This document shows positions 1 to 10,907 of a stretch of DNA of 64,000 nucleotides, piece after piece. The position numbers were made by a program, and so were the translations under genes. The stretch comes from Serripes groenlandicus (lineage: Eukaryota > Mollusca > Bivalvia > Cardiida > Cardiidae): assembly GCA_031761405.1 (NCBI GenBank), contig JASEVX010000008.1:74568014-74632013 (forward strand), read 5' to 3'. Below the pieces are notes generated by a model. It saw only the letters and a program-made list of their open reading frames with translations, did no database searches and was not told where the DNA came from. Position 1 is the stretch's first letter, and each line of letters begins with the position of its first letter.

Positions 1-640
1 GCGAACGATATTGGGGCGTTCCGGGCGGTAAGAGGCCGGTAGCCACACGGTGAGGACCCGGCATGGACCCAGCGAGACCCGGCAAGAAAACGGCCAACAC
101 GGTTTTACTGGCTGGTACGCGGACGCTGTAAGCGGTAAGGACCCGGTATGGAGACGGTATGGAAACGTTGAGTACACGGTTGAAAAAAAAAAATGCGGAC
201 GGAGAGATTATCACCGCTTGTCATTTTAATCAAACGGTATGGGCCCGTTGGGCTTAGCCGGTGCTATGTGACAGCGCCATAAAATATGAGTTGCACCAAG
301 TGCTCAAAATCTGATTTGAGGCAATCTAGATCTGTTATATCATTTTTTAATATAATACGCCTTGCGTCCATTTAACTGTCAATGTTTAAATCCTTTTCAT
401 AAAGCAGCTTTTATACTCCTTAGGAGAAGGAGTCAGTTGAGTATGGCCTGCGGCATATGGGTGTCCCCGTATACGCGGGCATGCCTTTCATTGCGTGTCG
501 GGGGAATGGCTATATCTGGGTCATTTTCTGTTTGGTGTGCGCGCGTGTAGGGATATACATCTGAGATGTGTAGCGGGGCACCTCTACTGAATCCCCCTTT
601 CAGTACAACACAGATTTTACTTTTCGTAATTGTATATGCT
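1..640. other. No gene seen; GC-rich start, then unique-looking DNA
   Basis: The first 180 bases are GC-rich with several short ACCCGGCATGGA / ACGGTATGGA-like echoes (near 55-70, 146-165 and 235-245), then composition becomes AT-rich. Short open frames on both strands here show no recognisable domain, and the one at 433-759 on the minus strand runs into a transposon tail, so I do not call them genes. Confidence 0.5.
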
Positions 641-644
641 TTTT

Positions 645-830
645 TAGGAACATGTTCAAGATTTGATGGTGATGAATGTTCTGATAAATTTGCATGAAGA
701 TCAGATGCAGAATATAGCCTGTAGAATGTTAACAAGTACGTCAATTGCTGACGACGCACGACGTACGGACGCCAGACAAAATGTTATCACAATAGCTCAC
801 TTTGCACTTCGTGCACAGGTGAGTTAAAAA
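645..830 (+). mobile_element. Family A element, 3' tail only (degenerate)
   Basis: This matches, in order, the last ~190 bases of the better preserved copy at 48420-48595: AAGATTTGATGG, a TTCTGATAAA block, GAAGAT.GGATGC, GTGTTAACAAG, a GACGACGCACGACG microsatellite, then AATAGCTCAC and a terminal hairpin (GCACTTCGTGC) ending GAGTTAAAAA. It is 5' truncated with no head or core units. Confidence 0.7.
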
Positions 831-1770
831 CGCTAGCTGATACAAGTTGTGTTGTTCTCAAGGATATACTTCGCCTGTGTTCAAATATACATGCACGGTA
901 GCTACTTATGGAGCATTAACCCATTCCATTGGATAATCGACGACTTGTGAAAACGCTGTGACAAATGGGAAACACTGGTCACAATGAGCTTTGTCTCGAT
1001 TTGCCACAATGTTTTGAATTTTGTGATTCAATATTTATACTTTCACTTCTAAAGATCTTCCACATTTTCTCAAGATGTTTTCAAAGTCATCTACTGCAAA
1101 TTGATTGAGAGACGCTCAGGAACATTTGGGTATTTGCTAATAAATCCGAGAAGTTTTCTAGAAACTTCCGAAAATTACAGTTTCCTTTTTGACAGAATTT
1201 CGTCTAGATGACGCCTTCGTGCATAAGTGTCACATAACGCCTAGGTTTGTTTTCCTGGATCAGCGTTCAATTGTATGTGGGATTGAAGATCAGGGCTATG
1301 TGTTCGATTCCTCCCCAGCGATTTTGGTTGACAGCAGACACATTGTCTTTGACTTGTACAAGCAGTAACGAGTTACTGGACTGTGATATCCACGACGTCA
1401 GATTTATATTATGTTTATCAATGTTTTCAAAAGGACGAAGATATTTTAATAACAATAACTCAATAATAGTGATAATGACAGTGATAAGTTGGGCTACTTT
1501 TCGAACAATGTTTCCAAACTGTCCTATGATTTACGCCAGACTCTTTAGTACATCTTCAAGTGATGCTCAAAGTTAGAGATCTGTTTTCGCCTGACACGAT
1601 ATTTATTCTTAATCCATGTTTAAAAAACAAAAACAAAAACAAGTCAAAACTTTATAGGATAATATAAAACATTTAATAATTGCATTGGTCTTTAAAAACA
1701 TAGTTAACTACATGCATACTACAATGATATAAAATAAGGAAAAAGTAAATCAAGTGCTAGAATAACAGAT
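831..1770. other. Non-coding; old TTAA-element remnant, no gene supported
   Basis: Around 975-1125 the text resembles the interior of the TTAA inverted-repeat family: GCCACAATGTTTT, AAAGATCTTCCACATTTTC, TTCAAAGTCATCTACTGCA. Ends are eroded. A 109-codon open frame at 1247-1576 has no domain I recognise and no splice or composition signal in its favour. Confidence 0.4.
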
Positions 1771-1774
1771 GCAA

Positions 1775-2393
1775 ATATATTTCTCCCTCTTTCCCTGTTT
1801 ATCTCTCTCTCTCTGACTGTCTGTCTCCCTCTATGTGTGTGTACATGCATGTGTGTCTGTCTCTCCCCCACCCCCTGTTTTTCTGTTTTTCTGTATGTGT
1901 GTGACCCCCGCCCCCCCCCCCCTCCAATGCGCGATCTCTCTTTCTCTCATTCATTTAAGTGTAAAACACGAATTGAATTATCAAATATAAAAAATCAATC
2001 ATCAAGTTTAAAGCGGAATATATTTCTCCCTGTTTATCTCTCTCTCTCTCTCTCTCTCTGATTGTATGTCTCCCTCTATGTATATGTACATGCATGTGTG
2101 TCTGTCCCCCCCCCCCTTTTTTTCTCTGTATGTGTGTGACCCCCCCCCCCCCCCCCCCCCCCCCTATTTATCTGTATGACCCCCCCCCCCCCCTATTTCT
2201 CTGTATGTGTGTGACCTCCCCCCCCCCTATTTCTATGTATGTGTGTGACCTCCCCCCCCCCCCTATGTCTCTGTATGTGTGTGAACCCCCCCCCCCCCCC
2301 CCAACGCGCGATCTCTCTTCCTCTCATTTAAGTGTAAAACACGAATTGAATTATCAAATATAAAAAATCAATCATCAAGTTTTAAGTGGATTA
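1775..2393 (+). repeat. Tandem duplication of CT-rich / poly-C low-complexity block
   Basis: Two copies, about 1775-2015 and 2018-2393, each run ATATTTCTCCC, a (CT)n stretch, TCTCCCTCTATGT, GTACATGCATGTGTGTCTGT, poly-C tracts separated by TGTATGTGTGTGACC, a CGCGCGATCTCTCT-type block, then AAGTGTAAAACACGAATTG and CAATCATCAAGTTT. The second copy has extra poly-C/TGTATGTGTGTGA units (2130-2302). Predicted peptides rich in P and L are artefacts of this composition. Confidence 0.8.
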
Positions 2394-2857
2394 TATTTAC
2401 TGAATTATACAAGGTAGGCTTGCTAATAAGTACAGTAAACCAGTTTAAACATGAAAGAAATAGAAAAATAAATGATCTGAATGACGCATGGAAACAGTTG
2501 TCGGATAAACACTGCTAGATAAGTTTGATCAAAAGTGTTAAATATGTGGGATATCATAAATGAAACAAATATTGATCGAGTCCTGAATTAATAAAATTTA
2601 AATCATAATTAGAAATATATGAATTAACTAATTTAAAAGATAAATGGTGGAAACCAAAAACCAATATTGATAAGATTTGTATGGACTGAGTGTACCAACA
2701 ACACGGCAGACTAAATGTAAACAAAGCAATGCATATTAATAATGGAAGGTAATCTCGTGACTAGGTAACCATGGCAACAAAAGAACACTCATTGATCACG
2801 TTCATGTTATATAAGTGTTACTATGTAACAGTGTATACATTAACCAAGGATGGGATA
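2394..2857. other. AT-rich 3' flank of the TRIM-like gene
   Basis: No coding frame or repeat is recognised. On the minus strand this holds the 3' UTR of the neighbouring gene if it is transcribed. I could not pick a confident AATAAA signal. Confidence 0.35.
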
Positions 2858-4189
2858 TTATAAAACTCTGATTACAGTTACCAAGTGGCCATCAGTATAC
2901 CACGGGTCATGACTGACATATAGTCTATCTCTGTATACACAAATAGCGTGGGGCCCCTCCGACTTTACCGACTTTAAATCTACGAGAGACTCGAAACTCT
3001 CTAAACGAGAATCGAGTCGGTAAACTTTGTGGTGACTGATGGCACAAATATAAATATTATTGTTGTCTGGGTCTACACTAATCCCGCCTGGCAGTGACCC
3101 TTCTATTGTTTTGTGATAGACTACTTTACCCTTATCGTTCATACAAAGTACTTTGTGGTTACCCGGGTCAGTTAAATAGAACCTTCCAGGACAAACAGCG
3201 AGATCAGGCCAAGGAGTGTCTAAATGAGCGTTTATGGTTTTTATCGTGACTCCGTCTGTGGACATCACGCATATAAACCAGGGACCAAGACCACCAGGGT
3301 ACTCATCATTACAGAGGTAAACAATCTGATCTCTACTAAAGTCTATAGAATAACAGTTTTTCTCCGTTTTTATAGATTTAGTGATTACGGCAGGATTTTG
3401 TGTTAAATTAATAAACAATATTCTACGTTCCCCTGGCAACGTAACAGCTAGCATACATTGTTTATTGGGCTTTGATGGGTTGGGTACGGAAATATCAGTA
3501 GTGGAAATTATGCCCTGCTTAGTGGGTTCTCGTTTTACAGAAAAAAGAGTTTTAATTGCAGCACGAAAGCGTTTTAACGGTTTAACATCGGACGACACAC
3601 TGGCGGCCATTACGGCCTGCTCAGTGGGTTCTCGTTTATCCCTTATTTCTGTTACACCCCAAGGTCCAGACCAAAACCGTATATAGCGTTGTAATATGTG
3701 CGAACCAATACTGAATACTTTAATACAATCATTATAATTATCACAAAGAACCCACCTTGTGTCATCCAGTCCACATAATCCAGTTATAAAATAATAATCA
3801 CGTTTATCCAATTCATGTTTAACATTAACTCTATCGACCACAGAAACGTTCTCTCTATCAAACATTACCTTTCTCTCACTATCACTCTCATTCCTCATTT
3901 CATTCAGAAATCCCTCGATCTGTTCATCTCTCTCACCCCTCTTACTATCTTTTTCTACCATACGATGGGATTTATCGTGCCTCTCATTACATTTATCACA
4001 CACATACTGTTTACATAAATAACACAAAAATAGAGCGGATATTTTACTTAAATCTAATAAAAAGCAAATGTCGCAGGTTTGTTTATTCCACGTTTGTGTT
4101 TCAGTTTGTAATGTCTCCTCTCTTATTTCATCGACTTTAACTTGACCGGACCTGTTTTTTTCAGCCATATCGGTGGGAGCCTGTGCCAT
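2858..4189 (-). CDS. TRIM-like protein: B-box-type zinc finger plus NHL-like beta-propeller, no RING
   Basis: An uninterrupted frame of 443 codons starts at the ATG at 4189 (MAQAPTDMAE) and stops at 2858. I prefer this ATG to the one 26 codons upstream because on the minus strand a pyrimidine-rich tract ending TTTTACAG lies just before it, with exon sequence AAAAATG; the longer form would be intron. Residues 39-75 hold eight ordered zinc ligands, C39xxC42, C56xxC59, C64xxC67, H71 and H75, an atypical B-box. Residues ~130-440 contain repeating strand patterns of an NHL/beta-propeller fold (329-358, 368-393, 413-426). There is no N-terminal RING and only a short linker where TRIMs carry a coiled coil. 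Related B-box/NHL proteins in bivalves are numerous, often lack RING and are usually coded by one exon. Such proteins may serve in ubiquitin signalling or innate immunity, but ligase activity should not be assumed without a RING. Residues 185-191 and 219-225 repeat KREPT[E/K]Q. Confidence 0.82.
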   Translation of the reverse strand: MAQAPTDMAEKNRSGQVKVDEIREETLQTETQTWNKQTCDICFLLDLSKISALFLCYLCKQYVCDKCNERHDKSHRMVEKDSKRGERDEQIEGFLNEMRNESDSERKVMFDRENVSVVDRVNVKHELDKRDYYFITGLCGLDDTRWVLCDNYNDCIKVFSIGSHILQRYIRFWSGPWGVTEIRDKREPTEQAVMAASVSSDVKPLKRFRAAIKTLFSVKREPTKQGIISTTDISVPNPSKPNKQCMLAVTLPGERRILFINLTQNPAVITKSIKTEKNCYSIDFSRDQIVYLCNDEYPGGLGPWFICVMSTDGVTIKTINAHLDTPWPDLAVCPGRFYLTDPGNHKVLCMNDKGKVVYHKTIEGSLPGGISVDPDNNNIYICAISHHKVYRLDSRLESFESLVDLKSVKSEGPHAICVYRDRLYVSHDPWYTDGHLVTVIRVL

Positions 4190-4193
4190 TTTT

Positions 4194-4374
4194 CTGTAAA
4201 AGAAAGTGCATGTAATTAATTGACCATTTATAAAGAAAAGGTAACATAATATTTCTGGGGAATACATTGAGTTACCAGTAAATCTTATTCATGATCTTGG
4301 TCTTAACTAGTCTAATAGTTTTATTTATAATTCTAATTCAATGAGTTCATGATGTTAACCCTTAATACTTACTT
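4194..4374 (-). other. Probable 5' UTR intron of the TRIM-like gene
   Basis: Read on the minus strand, GTAAGT (4374-4369) after CTCAAA is a good donor, and TGCACTTTCTTTTACAG ending at 4194 is a good acceptor, giving a 181-bp intron just before the ATG. Further donor-like GGTAAG/GTAAGT strings lie at ~4918 and ~5739, so the upstream exon layout is uncertain. Confidence 0.5.
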
Positions 4375-5905
4375 TGAGATAACAGATAAGTGTAAAAATT
4401 GTAGTAAGGTGATACTGAAGTAACTGAATGACTGTTAACGGAATTTAACTTATTAATGTCGATTATGATAGTATATATGCCATGATGAAAGGAATGAACC
4501 CTTCGGTATTTATGACAATTGTGGAAAAAGATCTGACTGTAAAACCCCTATCTGATCCATATTCACACTGCTTGTTATACTTTTCTTGGACGTTTCAATA
4601 AGTAAGTTTCAACCAGTGTAGAGCCAGAACAGATTAAGCGAAAATGCAGTTTTATTTGGGTGTACACCGACTGTATGGTTTTCTCTGAGCAAATATCATA
4701 TCTGATATATGTTCACACTGTTCATTAGAAGATGGATGTTTCTTTTAGTAAGTTGCAATTAGTGTGCAGAACCAGATCAGATAACATGAAAGAGTAGTTT
4801 GAGCTGGGTCTACAGTGAGGACAAATATCCCTTTGGTTGGCTTTGATCAAGGATCCTATTTCTACAACAATCACTCAGTCTACTGTTAACATATTCACAA
4901 ATTATAATAACAAATCTTACCACTTTTTGGTCTGTTATCAATACACAATAAATAACCAAACTCGAAGACCACCACAATGTAGATTTACTGACTGGCTGAA
5001 AACATAGGAATAAAAGACAATTAAAGTTAAAATCACATGTTTTTCAGTATTTAATGGGGAAATATATCAATTATATCCTGATTAACTCATTGTTTCACAG
5101 ACAAACTGAGAATAATTAATTCATCAGATGTTTGTTCGGGGTTTACTCTTGTTTTTACTCTATATAGATCCAGACACCTTAAAATAGTCTATAAGTGAAC
5201 TGTCAAAGAAACGCGGCTGGTAAGACAGTGAAGGCTTTATATTTCTATGTATTCTGAATGTGTTATGAAATCATCACGCAACAGTTAAAAACTAAAGGAC
5301 TTTAAGTGTCTGACCTACCGTGTTTATTGACATTTCTGATTTTAGGTTCAGATCACCCAGTCCCTTTATTAAGTCTTATCTGAAACAACTCAAGTTGGCT
5401 GAATTTTCTAACAAACTTGGGTAAGTAGTGTGTGAACTAGTTATATCTTGATAAGACTGTGTGGATACACATAGTAATCTGGATCAACACTTTTCGCAAA
5501 GGCAAACGAGTTACTTATCTAGGGCACGGTCCCTATACAGATATTGTTGCTTAAAGCTATATTTTATGAGGAACATGCACACTTAGATCCATGATGTGTT
5601 TGATCTCGTGGTAAGTATCTTATAAAACTACCAATATCTTATCATCTATAGCTTTTAATGTTTTTAAAGTATTTAATAGAATGATTTATATCAAGAATTG
5701 CAAAATAAGAAGAAAAGGCGAATGCACTATAATTGACTTACCCTCGATTCTTTTCTTTAGACACAATTGCCCAAACACCAACCACAGATCACTGGTTTAT
5801 TTGCAGACCTTCTGAAATAAAACAAATGACCGAGTGAATATTTTAATAAATGACAACAATGAAAGACTAAACGAATGAATATAAATATAAATAAATAATA
5901 TCTTT
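4375..5905. other. Upstream region of the TRIM-like gene; no second gene seen
   Basis: The stretch is AT-rich. Two diverged copies of a ~170-bp block are visible: one near 4550-4650 (CACACTGCTTGTTA, AAGTTTCAACCAGTG, AGAACAGAT) and one near 4705-4790 (CACACTGTTCATTA, AAGTTGCAATTAGTG, CCAGATCAGAT). These may be old tandem duplicates in introns or the promoter. No long open frame. Confidence 0.45.
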
Positions 5906-5910
5906 AAAAT

Positions 5911-6094
5911 GAGCCGTGCTTTAAGACAATATACTACATGGTCATCTTAACCTGTTTTAACAAGCAATTACCAAAGATCCATTTGGATAGCCATACTATC
6001 TGAGCCGTGCTTTTTAGGACAATATACTGCATGGTCATCTTAACCTGTTTTAACAAGCAATAACCAAAGATCCATTTGGATAGCCATACTATCT
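5911..6094 (-). repeat. Two-copy 91-93 bp tandem repeat
   Basis: Copy 1 is 5911-6001 and copy 2 is 6002-6094. Both run GAGCCGTGCTTT, ACAATATACTRCATGGTCAT, CTTAACCTGTTTTAACAAGC, then GATCCATTTGGATAGCC and ATACTATCT, with only a few differences, so the duplication is recent. The small minus-strand frame here just repeats itself. Confidence 0.9.
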
Positions 6095-6450
6095 GCGAGT
6101 ATCTGATCAAACAATTCACTGTCTAACGGAGGCTTCAATCTTCAATCCTGATCGTCTCTCGGACTTATAAGGGATCAGTGAAAACCAGATCAAACTCCTT
6201 GGATGCGCAGAGTGATCAGGGTTTACACATTTAATAAATCCAATATTTGGTTTTCCTGAAAGGTTGCTAAAATTGAATGAATAAACTGAAGAATAAAAAT
6301 ATTAACATGCACTAAAACACAATACCTTATCAACTAAATAAACCAAGTAGATAAACGTGATTTTATTTCAAAACAATGAATCTGCAGTCCACACGTCTGG
6401 ATGCTCGTCTTCGTGTATTCTAAAAGAACGCTACGGTCGGGGTTTCAAAA

Positions 6451-6500
6451 TGACGTCATTATCTAATGACGTCATTATTCTAATGACATCAGTAATGACG
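6451..6500. promoter_or_regulatory. Cluster of CRE/ATF-like sites
   Basis: Two perfect palindromes TGACGTCA occur at 6451-6458 and 6467-6474, followed by the variant TGACATCA at 6484-6491 and a half-site TGACG at 6496-6500. CREB/ATF bZIP proteins bind TGACGTCA. The cluster lies ~2.3 kb upstream of the minus-strand ATG, plausible for a distal promoter of that gene given candidate upstream exons. That link is inference. Confidence 0.5.
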
Positions 6501-6529
6501 ATTCATATCATGCGCAAGTTTGTACTTTA

Positions 6530-6795
6530 CTAGCCGTTCCCCGAGAAAACGAACATTATGGCCTCCGCTTTGTATCGACCCAGATCAGCATGCGCAGTCC
6601 GCGCAGGCTAATCCAGGTCGACACATTCCGTATCAGGGGAAAGAGGTATAGAGTAATGACTCCTGAAGTAGAAAATTCACAGGAGGCGAAAAGTGTCTGC
6701 CCAGATTAGCCTGGGCGGCATGCTTAGACTGATCCGGGTCAATACTTTACGCAGAGTCTACAATGTTGGATTTCTCGTGGGACGGCTCATATATT
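6530..6795. mobile_element. TIR element, family U, complete copy (~265 bp)
   Basis: The left end reads AGCCGTTCCCCGAGAAAACG, AACATTATGGCCTCCGC, TGTATCGACCC. The reverse complement of the right end reads GAGCCGTCCCACGAGAAATC, CAACATTGTAGACTCTGCG, AGTATTGACCC. These are inverted ends of about 55 bp. The inside is GC-rich (CATGCGCAGTCCGCGCAGG) and shows no coding frame. Related sequences are at 11678-11930 and 22460-22512. It is a MITE-like non-autonomous DNA element; superfamily unknown. Confidence 0.75.
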
Positions 6796-6799
6796 GATC

Positions 6800-7228
6800 C
6801 TCTTAAACATTTCCAGGCTAATTATTCATAAACAATGTTGAAGACTTTGATCAGATTGCATATAAGTGCGGCTCATTGTGAGTTTCCTGTACACATAGCG
6901 AGGCTCAATAACAGTTCGATCTATATTATAGTCAACTATATGGCTACTGAATATCATATTCTTGTCTCCTTCTCAAGTGAAAACCACACTAGTTAGTATT
7001 TAGCTTTCATTTGGAGACTCTGACCTCCTACTGAGGGTGCAGAGATGGCTACTTTTACGCTTCGCAAAGGAGCCCATTTTGTTCAAGAAGATTTTAAAAC
7101 TTTCCACTATAAGAATTTGGTGAAAATTAACCTGCCCTCGATGGTAGTGTTATATCAGCTGACTCTCCTTGAACAAGTGTACCCCTATATGCTGCATGTA
7201 TAACAGTTGAACCCAGAAGCGGGACCAA
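6800..7228. other. Unique-looking non-coding DNA
   Basis: No repeat or gene recognised. The open frames are short and without domains. Confidence 0.4.
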
Positions 7229-8411
7229 TTTTAAACCAGTGGGCATTATTTGAACAATCATGGTGGAGGACCACAATGCAGTGCTACACACCATATATCT
7301 AAGCTCTATGCATTTCTTTTTCAGACAAGAACATTTTCACATTTTCTCCTTATAAAACAGGTGATCCCCGGGGTGGGGTAAATTTTGTAATGTACATAAC
7401 GTAGCTATAGTACACCACTGTAAAACTGTATTCGGTCTGTAATGTACATAACGTAGCTATAGTACACCACTGTAAAACTGTATTCGGTCTGTATTGTACA
7501 TAACGTAGCTATAGTACACCACTGTAAAACTATATTCGGTCTGTAATGTACATAACGAGCTATAGTACACCACTGTAAAACTGTATTCGGTCTGTAATGT
7601 ACATAACGTAGCTATAGTACACCACTGTAAAACTGAATTCGGTATTTAATGTACAAAACGTATCTATAGTACATCACTGTAAAACTGTTTTCGGTCTGTA
7701 ATGTACATAACGTAGCTATAGTACACCACTGTAAAACTGTATTCGGTCTGTAATGTAAGGGATATAATTTTAAACCAGTGGGCATTATTTGAACAATCAT
7801 GGTGGAGGACCACAATGCAGTGCTACACACCATATATCTAAGCTCTATGCATTTCTTTTTCAGACAAGAACATTTTCAAATTTTTTCCTTATAAAACAGG
7901 TGATCCCCGGGGTGGGGTAAATTTTGTAATGTACATAACGTAGCTATAGTACACCACTGTAAAACTGTATTCGGTCTGTAATGTACATAACGAGTAATAG
8001 TACACCACTATAAAACTGTATTCGGTCTGTAATGTACATAACGTAGCTATAGTACACCACTGTAAAACTGTATTCGGTCTGTAATGTACATAACGTAGCT
8101 ATAGTACACCACTGTAAAACTATATTCGGTCTGTAATGTACATAACGAGCTATAGTACACCACTGTAAAACTGTATTCGGTCTGTAATGTACATAACGTA
8201 GCTATAGTACACCACTGTAAAACTGAATTCGGTATTTAATGTACAAAACGTATCTATAGTACATCACTGTAAAACTGTTTTCGGTCTGTAATGTACATAA
8301 CGTAGCTATAGTACACCACTGTAAAACTGTATTTGGTCTGTAATGTACATAACGTAGCTATAGTACACCACTGTAAAACTGTATTCGGTCTGTAATGTAA
8401 GGGATATAATT
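7229..8411 (+). repeat. 52-bp satellite inside a duplicated ~540-640 bp segment
   Basis: Block 1 (7229-7768) and block 2 (7768-8411) each start with a unique ~155-bp leader (TTTAAACCAGTGGGCATTAT to GATCCCCGGGGTGGGGTAAA) and continue into tandem 52-bp units TAATGTACATAACGTAGCTA ... GTATTCGGTCTG, ending TAATGTAAGGGATATAATT. Block 1 has about 7 units (7388-7760), block 2 about 9 (7928-8400); the difference explains the length gap. The same variants (a unit lacking one T, a TATTTAATGTACAAAACG unit) recur in the same order, so the whole block was duplicated after the satellite formed. Confidence 0.93.
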
Positions 8412-9190
8412 GAGCTGTGCTCTAGATACTGTCAAGATTATTTTTGGACGAGTGTAGATTGTCCTGCACATCTATCCAATATGATCTCGGTGTATACTGT
8501 TAGTCAGAGGTAGTATGACAGCTTTTGTTACCTAAACACATAAATGCATATTAAATTGCAACCATGTGCAGACTGATCTGTTTCTTAACTATTCGTACAG
8601 CACTTTGGTTGGTTTTCAAAAATCTCAGCTCAGTTATACATCTATTAGTTGAATATCTACTGACACATAAAGCATTGCGTTGAATCCGCAATTTCGACCG
8701 ATTCAAACGGAATTATTTCATATTCATGTATTATTCTTTGACTAGAGTTTCATAACATTTTGGTCGGTTATATACATATATATATTATTTTTCAATTTAC
8801 GTTTCGCAGATGCAGATACATTTTATCCATACAGCATTGTATTACACCATTACAACGTAAACACATTTTGATTGAAATCTTATAGAGGGATGAACAGGTA
8901 CATGAATACTGCAGAATGCGAATATCGTTTTTGTCACAATTAATTTCAGAGAGACACGGATTCTAAACACAATATATTACATCGAGACAAAATGGAAAGG
9001 AAAAAGAATGCACGGAAATGCGTATCTATCAATAGTTTAAAACAATCTCAGAGACAATTTGTTAAGTCTAAAAGCATACACTAAATCTTGTTGGATCATT
9101 GAAAGAAGGAATTAGAACAAAATACATGTAGATAGATATCGATATAGTATATATCTAATAAGACGTAACGTCAAAAGGTGAGGCTAAAAG
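8412..9190. other. AT-rich non-coding DNA, nothing recognised
   Basis: No long frame, no repeat shared with other parts of the window, and only short (TA)n tracts near 8770-8790 and 9135-9160. Confidence 0.4.
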
Positions 9191-9193
9191 GTG

Positions 9194-9742
9194 TAAGCCA
9201 CCCTGACACTGGCACGAATTTTGTCCCCGCAATGCCACGCAATGCGTCGTGGCAAGGCGTGTCATTTCGGTGCTACGCAGCGGAGCGTGAAGCCGTGTTT
9301 GCGGCCTGTTCGCGCACTGTACACGCATAACTTACGCACTGTCTACGCAATGCGCGAACAAAGATGTTTACGCATAGGTTAAGTATTGTTCGCGCATTGT
9401 CACGCTTTGTCCCGCTTGGCGGCACGCTATATATATAGCGTGTAGTTTCACACCTAACTTCATTCCTCGACCCGCTGTGGACGATTGCACGCATTGACAC
9501 GCATTGACACGCACCGTCGGCAGTGTTCGCGCCGACTTCGCGCAGTGTTCACGCATTGACACGCATTGATACGCACCGTCGGCAGTGTTAGCGCCGAGTT
9601 CGCGCAGTGAACACGCATGGTTTATGCACATGGTACGAAAATTGATGCGTGCCGAATTTTTGAAATTTTCATCTTTAATGATTGGCACGACGAATTGCGT
9701 TGCATTGCGGGGACAAAATTCGTGCAATACCAGGTTGGCTTA
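9194..9742. mobile_element. TIR element with ~58-bp inverted ends and CpG-rich core (~550 bp)
   Basis: The left end runs TAAGCCACCCTGACACTGGC, then ACGAATTTTGTCCCCGCAATG and ends near CGTCGTGGC. The reverse complement of the right end runs TAAGCCAACCTGGTATTGC, ACGAATTTTGTCCCCGCAATG, CGTCGTGCC. The core is GC/CpG-rich and holds a direct repeat of ~60 bp (about 9487-9545 and 9546-9606) with ACGCATTGACACGCATTGA, CACCGTCGGCAGTGTT and CGCGCAGTG. A TAA/TTA trinucleotide at the ends recalls PIF/Harbinger, but the two sides are not identical, so the class is open. The small minus-strand frames inside are not convincing genes. Confidence 0.75.
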
Positions 9743-9744
9743 AC

Positions 9745-10905
9745 GCTTATTTAAAATGACGCGAACTTGACGTTCATTTGAGAATCAAGTAAAGATAACG
9801 TAAACGTAGTAATTACTTTTCTAGGATTTTAAGTCGCAGTTATATCCGGATTGAAATATAAACAATTTCGTCATGAGTTTCGATTTAAGCTTTAGATAAC
9901 AGATAAATATTCATTTCATATATATATGCAATACACGCAAACAGCGACAAACAAGTGTAAGTTAAAACATTTAAATCATACAAGAACATGAGTGATTTTG
10001 ACTTTCCCTATGATTTTGCTGTTTTTGCAATTCTTTTTCAGCCAAGTCTTTTTGCTTGTGTCTTTGTTTTCGTTTCATTGTGACTCGGGGTTTCTGGGAA
10101 TAAATTAATCGGTATGAGATAATATATCAGTTACACTGGTAACGTATTTTTGACATAAAAAATGTAATTGTCACAAAATTTATTTTTCTCTTTATCGGCC
10201 TCCATGTTGTTTAATTCGACTGTAAATGGTTGAAAATGTCGCCAAATCCTTCCTGTATATAGTCTGCCGAGAAAACAGACGTAATTTTACGCTAAATCAA
10301 AAATAATTTACGTTTTTAAGGCTGTTTTGTAGTTTTCGTTGCAAATTTGTGTTACACTTCATCTTCATTTGTTCATGGAATTCTTAATTATTGTATCTGA
10401 AGCATATAGAAAGATGCGCATTTCATTTCTAAATGTAAATGTATGAAACATATTGCATTTCATATAGTAATAAGGAAAATATGCAAACAAGTATTCAAGC
10501 ATGTTTGGCGATTTTTGAGTTTGCCTGACCTTTTTACGATACGTCTAACTAAGCTTAAGCGCTTGTAATTGTTGGAAAAGTTGAACACTTCTTTTGGATT
10601 AATTAATAGGGAGAGATGAACCTGCTTGTAACAGTATGTCGCTCTTCATTTTATTGATGCACACTATGTTTATAAACATGATCAAACACCGTGTAAATAT
10701 GCGAGTTTACACACGCGGAAGTACGTCACACTTTGAGCGATGATTACGTTATTTCATATGCGATGTTACTATCACTGATTTCTCATGGAGCGGCCCAAAT
10801 ACACAAGGTCCAAATAGTGTCCAGAAGGCTGGCCATTAATATCTAATACGGAGAGCTAACATTTGAAAAACCCTAGCCTCTGGCTAATTCACGATTGTTG
10901 ACCTG
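9745..10905. other. AT-rich non-coding DNA, nothing recognised
   Basis: About 1.1 kb without long frames or repeats shared elsewhere in the window. Confidence 0.4.
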
Positions 10906-10907
10906 TG

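Noticed and set aside
433..759. 108-codon minus-strand frame
   Set aside because: Its N-terminal part is a reverse translation of a family A tail; similar peptides recur at 48413-48607.
1262..1330. tRNA-like B-box (TGTTCGATTCC) near 1300
   Set aside because: No matching A-box, arms or SINE body around it.
2094..2363. Proline-rich 89-codon frame
   Set aside because: Poly-C tracts translated as proline; no start context or conservation to support it.
7388..8400. CRISPR-like array of 52-bp units
   Set aside because: Units are contiguous with no unique spacers, in eukaryotic DNA; it is a satellite.
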